Shown here piece by piece: positions 18,574-27,225 of a DNA stretch of 34,108 nt. Source of the DNA: Planctomycetota bacterium (GTDB taxonomy: Bacteria > Planctomycetota > SZUA-567); assembly GCA_031270685.1 (NCBI GenBank), contig JAISXA010000230.1, positions 1 to 34,108 of the forward strand. The letters are read 5' to 3'. The notes under the pieces were generated by a model, which saw only the letters and a list, made by a program, of their open reading frames with translations, ran no database searches and was not told where the DNA came from. Each line of letters begins with the position of its first letter. The stretch's first letter is position 1. Both the position numbers and the translations under genes were made by a program.

Positions 18574-19623
18574 TCAAACCGCGAAAGTGCCCTTGTTGTC
18601 GTAGTTGTTGCGATGGATCACGTCTGATACCAAGTAGGCGTAGATCTCGTCGACGATCTCGATCCCGTCCTTTTCGTAGGCCAATTTGCGCCGCCGGCTG
18701 CCTTCGCCGGGGAAGAGGACCTTGTCGTATCCGGGCGCGGGCTTGACCGCGTTCAGGTCGGCCATGAGCCGGTTGATATTCTTGAGGAACGCTTCCCGGT
18801 CGGTGAAGCGGGCCGGGTCGATGACGATGTGAAGCTGTCCCAGCATACGCATTTCGGTTAGATCGTTGTACATGGAAGTGACGTCCTTGCCGAACGGAAG
18901 TCCGAGAAGCACGCCGGAGAGGATGTCCACCATCATCGCCAGGGCGTAGCCCTTGGGCCCGGCGATGTGATTGAGCGCCGCGACCTGGAAGGGGTCCGTC
19001 GTCGGGTTGCCGTCCTTGTCCACCGCCCAGTCCTTGGGGATCTCCTCGTGGCGGGAGCGGGCGTGGAGGATCTTGCCCCACGCCTGGACCGTTACCGCCA
19101 GATCGACGATGACATGCCTCCCGTCGGCGGACGGCGAGGCGAAGGCGATCGGGTGGGTGCCGAAAAAAGGCTCCGCGCCGCCGTAGGGCACGGCCATCGG
19201 GTCCGATTGGCAGACGGAAATGCCGAGCAGGCCGGCGTCCGCCGCCTGTTCGACGAAATAGGACAGCGCCCCCGAATGCCCCATGCGGCGCATGCCGACG
19301 ACCGAGACGCCCGTTTCCTTGGCGATCCCGATGGCGTGGTCCATGCCGATCTTGGCGACGACCTGGCCGGCGGCATTGTCGCCGTCGAAAACCGCGGAGG
19401 CGGGTCCGGTGCGCTCGAACTTGAAATCGGGCTTGGCGTTGGTGCCGCCCTTGGCGATGCGCTCGGAATAGTATTCCACCCGCATCGCGCCGTGCGAGTG
19501 CACGCCGCGCAGGTCGGCGTGCGCCAGGACGTCGGCGACGATGTCGGCGTGTTCCCGGGAGAGCCCCGCCTTGTGGAGTTTGTCGCTCATCAGTTGGTGC
19601 AGTGTGTTCTTGTCTACGCGCAT
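18574..19623 (-). CDS. allD: ureidoglycolate dehydrogenase
   Basis: Long match to E. coli AllD recalled from memory (DTLHQLM..ADxRGVHSHGAMRVEYYSERIAKGGTN, MGHSGALSYFVEQAA, CQSDPMAVPYGGAEPFFGTHPIAFA, VQAWGKILHARSR, GPKGYALAMMVDILSGVLLGLPFG). Confidence 0.93.
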   Translation of the reverse strand: MRVDKNTLHQLMSDKLHKAGLSREHADIVADVLAHADLRGVHSHGAMRVEYYSERIAKGGTNAKPDFKFERTGPASAVFDGDNAAGQVVAKIGMDHAIGIAKETGVSVVGMRRMGHSGALSYFVEQAADAGLLGISVCQSDPMAVPYGGAEPFFGTHPIAFASPSADGRHVIVDLAVTVQAWGKILHARSRHEEIPKDWAVDKDGNPTTDPFQVAALNHIAGPKGYALAMMVDILSGVLLGLPFGKDVTSMYNDLTEMRMLGQLHIVIDPARFTDREAFLKNINRLMADLNAVKPAPGYDKVLFPGEGSRRRKLAYEKDGIEIVDEIYAYLVSDVIHRNNYDNKGTFAV

Positions 19624-19660
19624 GGTGGGTTCTCCTTGAAAAGGCCACTCCCGGCCACCC

Positions 19661-20686
19661 TCAGTTGACTCCGCAGATCGCGCCCAAAAGCGCCATGCGG
19701 AGCGGCACGCTGTAGCCGATCTGCTTGAAATAGAGCTGGAACTCGGTGTTGTCGATGGCCTGGTCGAACTCGAAGTCGTTGCGGGGCAGGGAGTGCATGA
19801 TGCCGATGGCGCGCCCGGTCTTCTTCTTCAGCTGCTGGAGGTCTTCGAGGGAGAAGTGATGGTTCGCCACCTTCTTCATGAAATCATCGCGGTTCGGATC
19901 CTCCTTCTTCAGCGAACTGCCCGGGAGGTAGAGGAGATCGGCTTTTTCCATCAGCTCGAGGTTGCCCTTCCGGTCGAGGTCGAAATGCTCTTCGTAGCTC
20001 GCGCCGATAGTCTTGAGCTTGTCGATCATCACCTGCGGCGTCCGCAGTTCGCTGGCGCCGGTGTAGACGATGTGCGCGCCCATGCGTGCGGCGCCGAGGG
20101 CGAAGGACTGGCCGGAGCGCGCGCGGGAAAGGTCCGGCGTCGAAATGATGATGCGCATCTCGTCGAGCGGCTTGTCGATCACCCGATAGGCGGTGTAGAT
20201 GTCCAGGAGTCCCTGGGTCGGGTGGGTGACGTGGCCGAAGCCGCCGCTGATGATCGGACAGGCGTTGGGGCCGAGCCGGTCGAGGGCGGCGAAAACCTCG
20301 TCCGCATCGCCGTGGCGCAGCACGAGGACGTCGGCGTATTGCGAAATGACGCGGATGCCGTCGTGGAGGCTTTCGTTCTTGGCCATGGCCGAGTTGTGCA
20401 ACGGGTCCGTTTCGGTGACCACCCTGCCGCCCATGCGGTGCATCGCCGCTTCGTGACTGCAACGGGTGCGGGTGCTGGGCTGGAAGAAAAGGGTGTAGAG
20501 AATCTTGCCCTTGAGGAGATCGAGCTGGGTGCGGGAATAGGGTTCGAGCAGCTTCGCCGCCTCGAAGAGTGCGGCGAGCTGTTCGCGCGTCCAGTCGTCG
20601 AGGAAGATCATGTTCTTGCCCTTCATGTCGGCGGCATTCAGTACGTCCTTGATATTCAAGGGTTTAAGATCGATTGCGAGAGGCAT
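19661..20686 (-). CDS. aspartate-carbamoyltransferase-like transcarbamylase, acceptor unknown
   Basis: Carbamoyl-phosphate motifs FFQPSTRTRCSHEAAMHRMGG, HPTQGLLDIYTAYR, HSLPR, NSAMAKNESL loop; RBS AGGAG before ATG at 20686. Confidence 0.9.
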   Translation of the reverse strand: MPLAIDLKPLNIKDVLNAADMKGKNMIFLDDWTREQLAALFEAAKLLEPYSRTQLDLLKGKILYTLFFQPSTRTRCSHEAAMHRMGGRVVTETDPLHNSAMAKNESLHDGIRVISQYADVLVLRHGDADEVFAALDRLGPNACPIISGGFGHVTHPTQGLLDIYTAYRVIDKPLDEMRIIISTPDLSRARSGQSFALGAARMGAHIVYTGASELRTPQVMIDKLKTIGASYEEHFDLDRKGNLELMEKADLLYLPGSSLKKEDPNRDDFMKKVANHHFSLEDLQQLKKKTGRAIGIMHSLPRNDFEFDQAIDNTEFQLYFKQIGYSVPLRMALLGAICGVN

Positions 20687-20724
20687 TGCTGGTTCTCCTG
20701 TAGTGGTTTGAAACACGGTTATAC

Positions 20725-20858
20725 CTGGAGTTTTGCAAATAGGGCATTCAAACCGCCGAATGCCCTATTTGTAAAAATCGCGATCCTTGCGCCACAAGCG
20801 TTTTTGATTTTTGCAAAATGGCGATTGGCGGTTTGATCGCCATTTTGCAAAACTTCAG
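20725..20858. repeat. B-family double-hairpin TIR repeat, copy B2 (full length, 134 bp)
   Basis: TIRs CTGGAGTTTTGCAAAT / ATTTTGCAAAACTTCAG; two hairpins, second a perfect 13-bp stem GCAAAATGGCGAT/ATCGCCATTTTGC. Confidence 0.87.
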
Positions 20859-20920
20859 ATCCATGTCTTGCCCCGGCCCGCCCCTGGCGGGACAGGGTGG
20901 AACGGGGATGCGATTCTCCA

Positions 20921-21700
20921 TCAGATTTCCACATCCCGGTGGCAGTCCTTGGAGTAGATGTACGAGAGGCGGCCGCGACCGGTGCCGTAGCACGCCTGCT
21001 TGGTGTAGGGGCCGAACCAGAGGAAATCCTCGGGCTGCACGGAGAGCCAGTCGTCGTCGAGAAGGTACATGCCCTGGCCCTCGTAGATGTACGCCCCGTG
21101 CTCCTGGACGTGCGTTTCGATGAACGGGTGGCAGCCGCCGGGGGCGAACGAAAGGGTGTGCATGTTCATGTCGTAGGTCTCGTCGACCGGCAGGAGGTCG
21201 CGGACAAAGACGTTTTCCATCTCGTCGTAGCTGCGCTCCTTGATGTCGTTGAGGTTGCCGAACACCGGCGCCGGAACGCGCGCGGGATCGGGATGCGGGA
21301 TATAACGTTGCTTGTACAAAAGGAAGCGGAGCGGTTTCGCGCCGACGTTCTTGAAGTGGATGCCCTTGCCCGCGGGCGCATAAGCGTAGCCGCCCTGGCC
21401 GAAGGTCTCGGTCCTGCCGCCCACGGCCAGTTCGAGCTCGCCCTCGCCGTCCAGGAAGTGGATGAAGGTCTCGACGCCCTCGGCGGCGCCGAATGCGCTT
21501 TTCGCGCAGCCGCCGCCGGCCTGCGCCGTGCCGATGTACTGCACGAAGCCGGCGCCGATCTTGGGGGTGCAGAGGATGGTGGTCCGGCAATTTTCCAGGC
21601 CCGGAATGACGTTGAACACCCGGCCCTCCGGGGGAACGAGGGCATAGATTCCCGGCTTGACCACGGCACGGGTTTTCAGGGGGCCATCGGGATACGGCAT
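20921..21700 (-). CDS. allE: (S)-ureidoglycine aminohydrolase
   Basis: Bicupin matching AllE: VVKPGIYALVPPEG..FNVIPGLENCRTTILCTPKIGAGFVQY, DMNMHTLSFAPGGCHPFIETHVQEHGAYI, C-terminus SYIYSKDCHRDVEI. Confidence 0.94.
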   Translation of the reverse strand: MPYPDGPLKTRAVVKPGIYALVPPEGRVFNVIPGLENCRTTILCTPKIGAGFVQYIGTAQAGGGCAKSAFGAAEGVETFIHFLDGEGELELAVGGRTETFGQGGYAYAPAGKGIHFKNVGAKPLRFLLYKQRYIPHPDPARVPAPVFGNLNDIKERSYDEMENVFVRDLLPVDETYDMNMHTLSFAPGGCHPFIETHVQEHGAYIYEGQGMYLLDDDWLSVQPEDFLWFGPYTKQACYGTGRGRLSYIYSKDCHRDVEI

Positions 21701-21786
21701 GACATTTCTCCTAATAAAAGAACGACACCAGAACGACACCATTTTGCGCCGGCGGCACTTGTCGCCTTCTTCGCGAATTGCTTTGG

Positions 21787-21797
21787 TGGTATTACCA
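21787..21797. promoter_or_regulatory. TGGTATTACCA palindrome, candidate FadR-family operator upstream of allE
   Basis: Fits the FadR-family consensus tnGTnnnACna; identical to 33951-33961; ends 87 bp before the allE ATG. Confidence 0.6.
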
Positions 21798-21826
21798 ATA
21801 CGGCAAATAAAAAACGGTCCTGCATC

Positions 21827-22023
21827 GTGTACTTTTGAAGGAAACCAAACAAACCGCTGTTTGATTTCCTTCAAAGTTTCAGGGCGTTCGTTTCAACCAC
21901 GCTTTTTTTACAACGTCGCGGGTTTGGGTCGAGTTGACGAAAAAACAACCCATTGAAACGAAAGCGGTTGAATCTTTAAAGGAAATCGGGCGGCGGTTAA
22001 CCCGATTTCCTTTAAAAGTCGAC
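21827..22023. repeat. A-family double-hairpin TIR repeat, copy A2 (full length, inverted relative to A1)
   Basis: GTGTACTTTTGAAGGAAACC ... GATTTCCTTTAAAAGTCGAC; central segment is the reverse complement of A1. Confidence 0.88.
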
Positions 22024-22030
22024 ACATCCG

Positions 22031-22774
22031 CTAGCCGGATTTTCTGCGTTTTTCGTTTTGCGCTTTCTCGCTGTGGCGGCGCGCGCTTTCGCGCCGGTTG
22101 CGGTCGCGCGCGAGATCGACCACGTTGTCGAGGTGCCTGTCCATGGCCTCGACCGCCATTTCCGCGTCGCCCTTGGTCACGGCATTGAGGACGACGTCGT
22201 GCTGCCTGGCGACCCCGGCCCGGAAAGCGCGGCTTTGCAACAGCTCGCGGTTGAACTCGGCCATCAGCCGGCGCATGGTCTTCATCGTCTCGAACAGCAT
22301 TGAATTCCGCGCCGCCTCGGCGATCGCGCTGTGGAAGGCGAAATCGCACTCGATGAAGCGCTCCATATCGTCGACGCTCGCTTTCGTCCGCTCCTGTATC
22401 TCGCGCAGCGTTTCCAGGTCCTCCCCGCTGGCGCGTTCGCTGGCGAACCGGACGGCGGCCTTCTCGACGACCTTGCGCATTTCGATCATCTCCTCGAGCG
22501 TATACTGGTTGAGGAAGGTGGAAAAACCCGATTCCATCGGGAAATCGGCGCTTTTCACATAGATGCCGTCGCCGTAGCGGGTTTCGATGACGCCGGCGTA
22601 TTCCAGCGCGCGCAGCGATTCGCGCAGCGGCGGCCGGCTGACCCCGAGCTGCTCCGCCATCTCGCGCTCCGGCGGCAGCCGGTCGCCGGGTTGCAGTTTG
22701 CCGTTGCGGATCAAATCGGTCAGTTGGTTGATGACCTGCGAAGCGATCGTTTTCTTGCTGACTTTTTTCAACAT
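22031..22774 (-). CDS. FadR-subfamily GntR transcriptional regulator
   Basis: IASQVINQLTDLIRNGKLQPGDRLPPEREMAEQLGVSRPPLRESLRALEYAGVIETRYGDGIYV wHTH plus helical FCD domain (DFAFHSAIAEAARN). Confidence 0.92.
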   Translation of the reverse strand: MLKKVSKKTIASQVINQLTDLIRNGKLQPGDRLPPEREMAEQLGVSRPPLRESLRALEYAGVIETRYGDGIYVKSADFPMESGFSTFLNQYTLEEMIEMRKVVEKAAVRFASERASGEDLETLREIQERTKASVDDMERFIECDFAFHSAIAEAARNSMLFETMKTMRRLMAEFNRELLQSRAFRAGVARQHDVVLNAVTKGDAEMAVEAMDRHLDNVVDLARDRNRRESARRHSEKAQNEKRRKSG

Positions 22775-22839
22775 GGCAACCCGTCCATTTCCGGATCGGA
22801 ATCCTCTTCCCCTTTCCTTCCGCCCAAGGCCGGGCGGGG

Positions 22840-24273
22840 TCACCGACCGCATTTTCCCAGGCGCTTTTCCGCGAAGCGCGACAGCGCCCGGCGCATGATC
22901 TCCATCGGCGGCGTGACGATCCCCGCCCCCACCTGTCCGACGCCGGGCAGGCGGTGCGCGACGCCGGTGTTGATGACCGGCATGATTCCCGTCGCCACAA
23001 CCCGGCGAATGTCGATCGCCGACGGGATGCCGATGAAATCCATGCCCGGAATCGGCAGGTCCGGGTTCGGTCCGACCGCGATTTCGCGCATCGTCCTGGT
23101 GTAGCGGTAGGCGTCCTCCGCTCCCCCGGCGCCGACGAAGCGCACCACCGCCGGTGCGGCGCCCATGGCCATGCCGCCGATGCCGAAACACTCGACGATG
23201 GCGGAATCGCCCATGTCGGGATTGGCGTCCGCCTCGCTGAAGCCTGGGAAGTAAAGCGCCTGCGGCTTGAGGCAGGGCGCGGTGAACCATTCTCCCTCGA
23301 GATCGGAGACGTTGATGCCGAAGTCGACGCCGTTCCGGCTCATCGCCGTCACCACGGTGGAATAGGGGATGCCGCGCAACGGATCCATGATCGCCTTGCA
23401 CGAGGCCATGGCGAGGTTGAGGAAAAACTGTTCGTTCCCGCCCGCGACGAACTCGACCGCCTTTCTGCCTTCCGGATTCCCGGACAGGGCGGCGTGGAAC
23501 CCGCCCGCGACGGCCTTGTGGAAGTTGAGGCTCGCCGCGACGTTCCGCTGGTGCATTTCGTCGCCCATTGCCAGCGACTGCGCCATCACCACCTTAAGGT
23601 CCACGCCGCCGCCGTCGACCAGCGCCTGGTCGATCGCGGGCGCGAGGACCGTTTCGATCCACCTGAGATTCGCGATCACCGACTCGTCGTTCGCGCCGAA
23701 GCGCATGACCTTGCCGATGCCCTCGTTGACGGGACAGAAGGCCTGGTTGCCGAAGGGTTCGTTCTCGACGACGAACACCGGCATGGAATGGGAGATCATC
23801 CCGGTCATCGGCCCGACGGCGCGGTGATGGTGGTTGGGGCGGCACTTGATTTTCCCCGAGGCGAGAAGTGTTTCCGCCCCGGCGTCGTCCTTGGCGAGGC
23901 CCTCGTATTTGACCGCGCCGACGAACGCGCCCCGCATCGGGCCGCACATGTCCGCCCAGGCGATGGGCGGGCCGGCGTGGAGGATCGTCTCCTTGTCGAG
24001 TCCCGCGATCACCTCGTGGGCGGGGCGGACCCGCTTCAGGACCGGCCGGCCCTTTCTCAGCCTGTCGAACGCTTCGCGGTTTGCCCGGTCGATGAGCGAG
24101 TCGCCCTTGTCATCGACGCATTCCGTTTCCAGGCGGAACAGCGCGTCCACCAGCTTGGCGTCCCCGCCCGCCGGCGGCTTCCAATCGAGGCGGGTGTACG
24201 GGGTATCGCTTTCCGCGAACGCCGCGTCGAAGACGTCCACCCCCAGAACCGCGACCTGCAGTTTATTGGTCAT
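22840..24273 (-). CDS. allG: DUF1116 protein, AllG/YlbE-like oxamate carbamoyltransferase subunit
   Basis: DUF1116-like architecture (ARPAHEVIAGLDKETILHAGPPIAWADMCGPMRGA; NRNGVDFGINVSDLEGEWFTAP); start overlaps the fdrA end. Confidence 0.82.
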   Translation of the reverse strand: MTNKLQVAVLGVDVFDAAFAESDTPYTRLDWKPPAGGDAKLVDALFRLETECVDDKGDSLIDRANREAFDRLRKGRPVLKRVRPAHEVIAGLDKETILHAGPPIAWADMCGPMRGAFVGAVKYEGLAKDDAGAETLLASGKIKCRPNHHHRAVGPMTGMISHSMPVFVVENEPFGNQAFCPVNEGIGKVMRFGANDESVIANLRWIETVLAPAIDQALVDGGGVDLKVVMAQSLAMGDEMHQRNVAASLNFHKAVAGGFHAALSGNPEGRKAVEFVAGGNEQFFLNLAMASCKAIMDPLRGIPYSTVVTAMSRNGVDFGINVSDLEGEWFTAPCLKPQALYFPGFSEADANPDMGDSAIVECFGIGGMAMGAAPAVVRFVGAGGAEDAYRYTRTMREIAVGPNPDLPIPGMDFIGIPSAIDIRRVVATGIMPVINTGVAHRLPGVGQVGAGIVTPPMEIMRRALSRFAEKRLGKCGR

Positions 24274-25807
24274 CGCCGTCTCCCGTAACGCCCATCGCCG
24301 CGCGCGCCGCCCACCTCGCCGCGCGCGCATTGCTGGCCAGCACGATCACGCCGGCCTCCCGCAGGATTTTCGCCTGGCTTTCCCGGGTCGGATTGTCGGC
24401 GTCGGTTCCGGTGACGGAGGCGACGACGATTTTTTCTTCGCTTTCCGGCTTCGCGGCCGTGAGCGCCTCGACGGCGAGTTCGGCCTGGCGGGGATGCGAT
24501 CCGTGGCCGATAACCAGGTCCATGAGCACGACCCGCACTCCCGGGTCGCGGAGCGCGGCCGCGATGCGGTCCATTTTGAGGTCGGGCGCCATCATCGGAT
24601 GCGGCCGGCCAACGGTGAATTCGTCTTCGCCCAGGTCCAGGAAAAGGTGGCCGGAGAACGCGTCCGAGCCGCCGATTTTTTCATATCCAGGCGCGGAAAG
24701 ATTGGACGCCCTGGGGCTGGAAAGCATTTCCCCGCAGATCAGCGCCGCCTCCTGGCACAGGGTGCCGCCGCCGAAAATGCCGTGCAGGCAGCCGCTTTTC
24801 GCCGGCGAGGGCGGGGGGGGAGCGCTTTCGGCGTCGCCGAGCGCCGCGCTCGGGCGAACGTGCCGCGCTGCCTTTACCGCCAGTTCCTCGAGGTCTCGGG
24901 CCGCCGCGACGCCGGCCTTCTCCTCAGCGGAATACTCGTCGGCGCCGAGGTAATGGACGAAGGCGGGTTTGCCGATTTCGCGGATCCGCGCCAACAGCTT
25001 TTTTCGCGTCTCGCGACCGGGAGGTTTTCCGAGGATGACGAGCGCCTCGACGGTCGGATCCTTGCCCAGCCTGTTCAGTGCGGCCAGCGCGGTGATTCCG
25101 CCGACATCGTCCTTGAGGTCGCGGCCGCCGGCGCCGTAGGCCTGGCCGATGCCCACGCCCATGCGCTCCAGAAGACAAGTCACTTCCTGCAGGCCGGTTC
25201 CGGATGCGCCGACGACGCCGACCGGCCCTTTGCGCACGCGGTTGGCGAAAGCTAGCGGCGTGCCGTCGATGATCGCGGTGCCGCAATCGGGCCCCATGAC
25301 CAGGAGCCCCTTCCGGTCCGCCAGCCGCTTGAGCGCGAGTTCGTCGGCGAGCGAGATATTGTCGCTGTAAAGCATCACATCCATGCCGAGGGCAAGCGCC
25401 TCGGCCGCCTCGTAACGGGCGAAATCCCCGGCGACCGACACCAGGGCGATGTTGAGGCCGGCGTCGGCCCGTTTGGCCTGCCGGAGGGTCGCCGGCGTCT
25501 CCTCGCCGACGCCGCCGCTTTTGCGGCGCTCAGGTTCCGCGTCGAGCAGTTGCAGCGCCAGTGCGGCGGCGGCGTCCACCCCGGCGGCATCGCCCTTGAT
25601 GGCGATCGCGAGGTCGTTCGGGGCGGCGGCGGCGATCTCCGGCGTCATGAGCCCGGAAGCGGCGAACAGGTCCTTGTTGCGGTCGGTCGCCATCATCGCG
25701 GAGACCGCCTCGACGCCGCCGCTCCTGGAAGCCTGCGCGGACAACCGCATCAGGAAAATGGAGTCCCGGTAGCTGTCCCTCTTTATTACAGCGAAAACTC
25801 GCGACAT
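24263..25807 (-). CDS. fdrA: FdrA/AllF-like acyl-CoA-synthetase-fold protein
   Basis: RDSYRDSIFLMRLSAQASRSGGVEAVSAMMATDRNKDLF, GPDCGTAIIDGTPLAFANRVRKGPVGVVGASGTGLQEVTCLLERMGVGIGQAYGAGGRDLKDDVGG. Confidence 0.88.
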   Translation of the reverse strand: MSRVFAVIKRDSYRDSIFLMRLSAQASRSGGVEAVSAMMATDRNKDLFAASGLMTPEIAAAAPNDLAIAIKGDAAGVDAAAALALQLLDAEPERRKSGGVGEETPATLRQAKRADAGLNIALVSVAGDFARYEAAEALALGMDVMLYSDNISLADELALKRLADRKGLLVMGPDCGTAIIDGTPLAFANRVRKGPVGVVGASGTGLQEVTCLLERMGVGIGQAYGAGGRDLKDDVGGITALAALNRLGKDPTVEALVILGKPPGRETRKKLLARIREIGKPAFVHYLGADEYSAEEKAGVAAARDLEELAVKAARHVRPSAALGDAESAPPPPSPAKSGCLHGIFGGGTLCQEAALICGEMLSSPRASNLSAPGYEKIGGSDAFSGHLFLDLGEDEFTVGRPHPMMAPDLKMDRIAAALRDPGVRVVLMDLVIGHGSHPRQAELAVEALTAAKPESEEKIVVASVTGTDADNPTRESQAKILREAGVIVLASNARAARWAARAAMGVTGDGDDQ

Positions 25808-25835
25808 GACCACTCCTCAAGTTTCAAGTCGCCGA

Positions 25836-27206
25836 TCAGCGATTATTGATGGGTCTGACGAACTTGCCGAACCCCGGTTCGACCTCGACTACGTTTTTCA
25901 CCCCGTCGTAGACCTTGACGCCGCGAACGTATGTCCCGAGGATCCGGCCGCGGATCCTCCGCCCCTCGAAGGGCGTCGCCTTTTCCCTGCTTTTGCCGAG
26001 CGAGCGCTCCCAGCTCCAGGTCCATTCCGCGTCCGGATCGACGACGACCAGGTCGGCGTCGGAGCCGACGCCGATCACGCCTTTCCGCGGATACAGTTCG
26101 AAGCGGCGGGCCGTGTTCGTCGCCAGAAGGCGCGCCAACCGCTCGGCCGGCAGGCCGCGCCGGTTGAATCCGGCGTCGAGCATGAGCGGGAAGGCGAGGT
26201 CGATGCCGGAAAGTCCGGGGGGCGATTCCCACAACGGCAAATCCCGGTCCTCGTCCAGGTACGGCGAGTGGTCGGAGGCGACCATCTGGATGTCGCCGTC
26301 CATGATCATCTTCCACAGCGCCTCCCGGTTCGCCTGGTCGCGGATAGGCGGGTTGCATTTGGCACGCGCGCCGCAACGGTCGAGGTCGCTGTCGTCCAGG
26401 GTCAGGTAGCTGTGGCAGGTCTCGACCGTGAAATCCGCCCCGCGTTCGCGGTAGAACCTCATGACGGCGGCGGTTTTGGCGGAGGAGAGGTGGCAGATGT
26501 GCATCCGGGCGCCGCTTTCCCGCGCGAAGAGGAGCGCCCGCTGTACCGCCTCGATCTCGGCGACGTCGGGGCGCGAGTCGAGGTGCGCCCGGCCGTCCTG
26601 TCGCCCCTCCCTGGTGAATGCTTCGCAGCAGTTGTCGATGATGTCGTGGTTTTCCGCATGCACGCCCACCAGGCCGTCGAAGCCGGCGACGTCGCGGAGC
26701 GCGCGCAGGAAGTCGTAGTCGCCCATGCGCGGGCTGTCGGGATCGGTCGAAAGGAAGACCTTGAACGCAACCGCGCCGAGGTCGTGCATTTCGCGGTAAT
26801 GCCCTTCGGCGTACGTGTTCATCCCCGCCCAGAACGCGAAGTCGACGTGCGACTTCTTCGCGGCGATCCCCATCTTGAGGACGAAAGCCGCCTTGTCGAC
26901 GGTGAGGGGTATGGACAGGGGCATTTCCATGACCGTGGTCACGCCGCCGGCGGCGGCCTGTCGCGAACCGCTCTCCCAATCCTCGCGGTGGGTGTTGGGA
27001 CCGGGTTCCTTGAAATGAACGTGCGGATCGATCATGCCGGGAAACAGCATCATGCCGCCGAGATCGATATCGCGGTCCGCCTCCGCATGAACCGCCTTGT
27101 CGGCCAAGAAGAGAACGCGCCCGCCCTTGACGCCGACGGCGAGCGCCTGGACGCGGTCCTCGAGGACCACGCGGTCGCAGCGCAGGATCAAATCGCATTT
27201 TTCCAT
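25836..27206 (-). CDS. second allantoinase/dihydroorotase-family cyclic amidohydrolase
   Basis: GMIDPHVHFKEPG, GAVAFKVFLS, MHICHLSSAKT, VASDHSPY; ATG at 27206 with upstream GAAAGGA. Confidence 0.85.
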   Translation of the reverse strand: MEKCDLILRCDRVVLEDRVQALAVGVKGGRVLFLADKAVHAEADRDIDLGGMMLFPGMIDPHVHFKEPGPNTHREDWESGSRQAAAGGVTTVMEMPLSIPLTVDKAAFVLKMGIAAKKSHVDFAFWAGMNTYAEGHYREMHDLGAVAFKVFLSTDPDSPRMGDYDFLRALRDVAGFDGLVGVHAENHDIIDNCCEAFTREGRQDGRAHLDSRPDVAEIEAVQRALLFARESGARMHICHLSSAKTAAVMRFYRERGADFTVETCHSYLTLDDSDLDRCGARAKCNPPIRDQANREALWKMIMDGDIQMVASDHSPYLDEDRDLPLWESPPGLSGIDLAFPLMLDAGFNRRGLPAERLARLLATNTARRFELYPRKGVIGVGSDADLVVVDPDAEWTWSWERSLGKSREKATPFEGRRIRGRILGTYVRGVKVYDGVKNVVEVEPGFGKFVRPINNR

Positions 27207-27225
27207 GGCCGATCCTTTCAATAGA

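Noticed and set aside
22954-27224. 444-473 aa plus-strand ORFs opposite allG, fdrA and the second allantoinase
   Set aside because: Shadow ORFs in GC-rich DNA; no recognisable domains and the sense genes are convincing.
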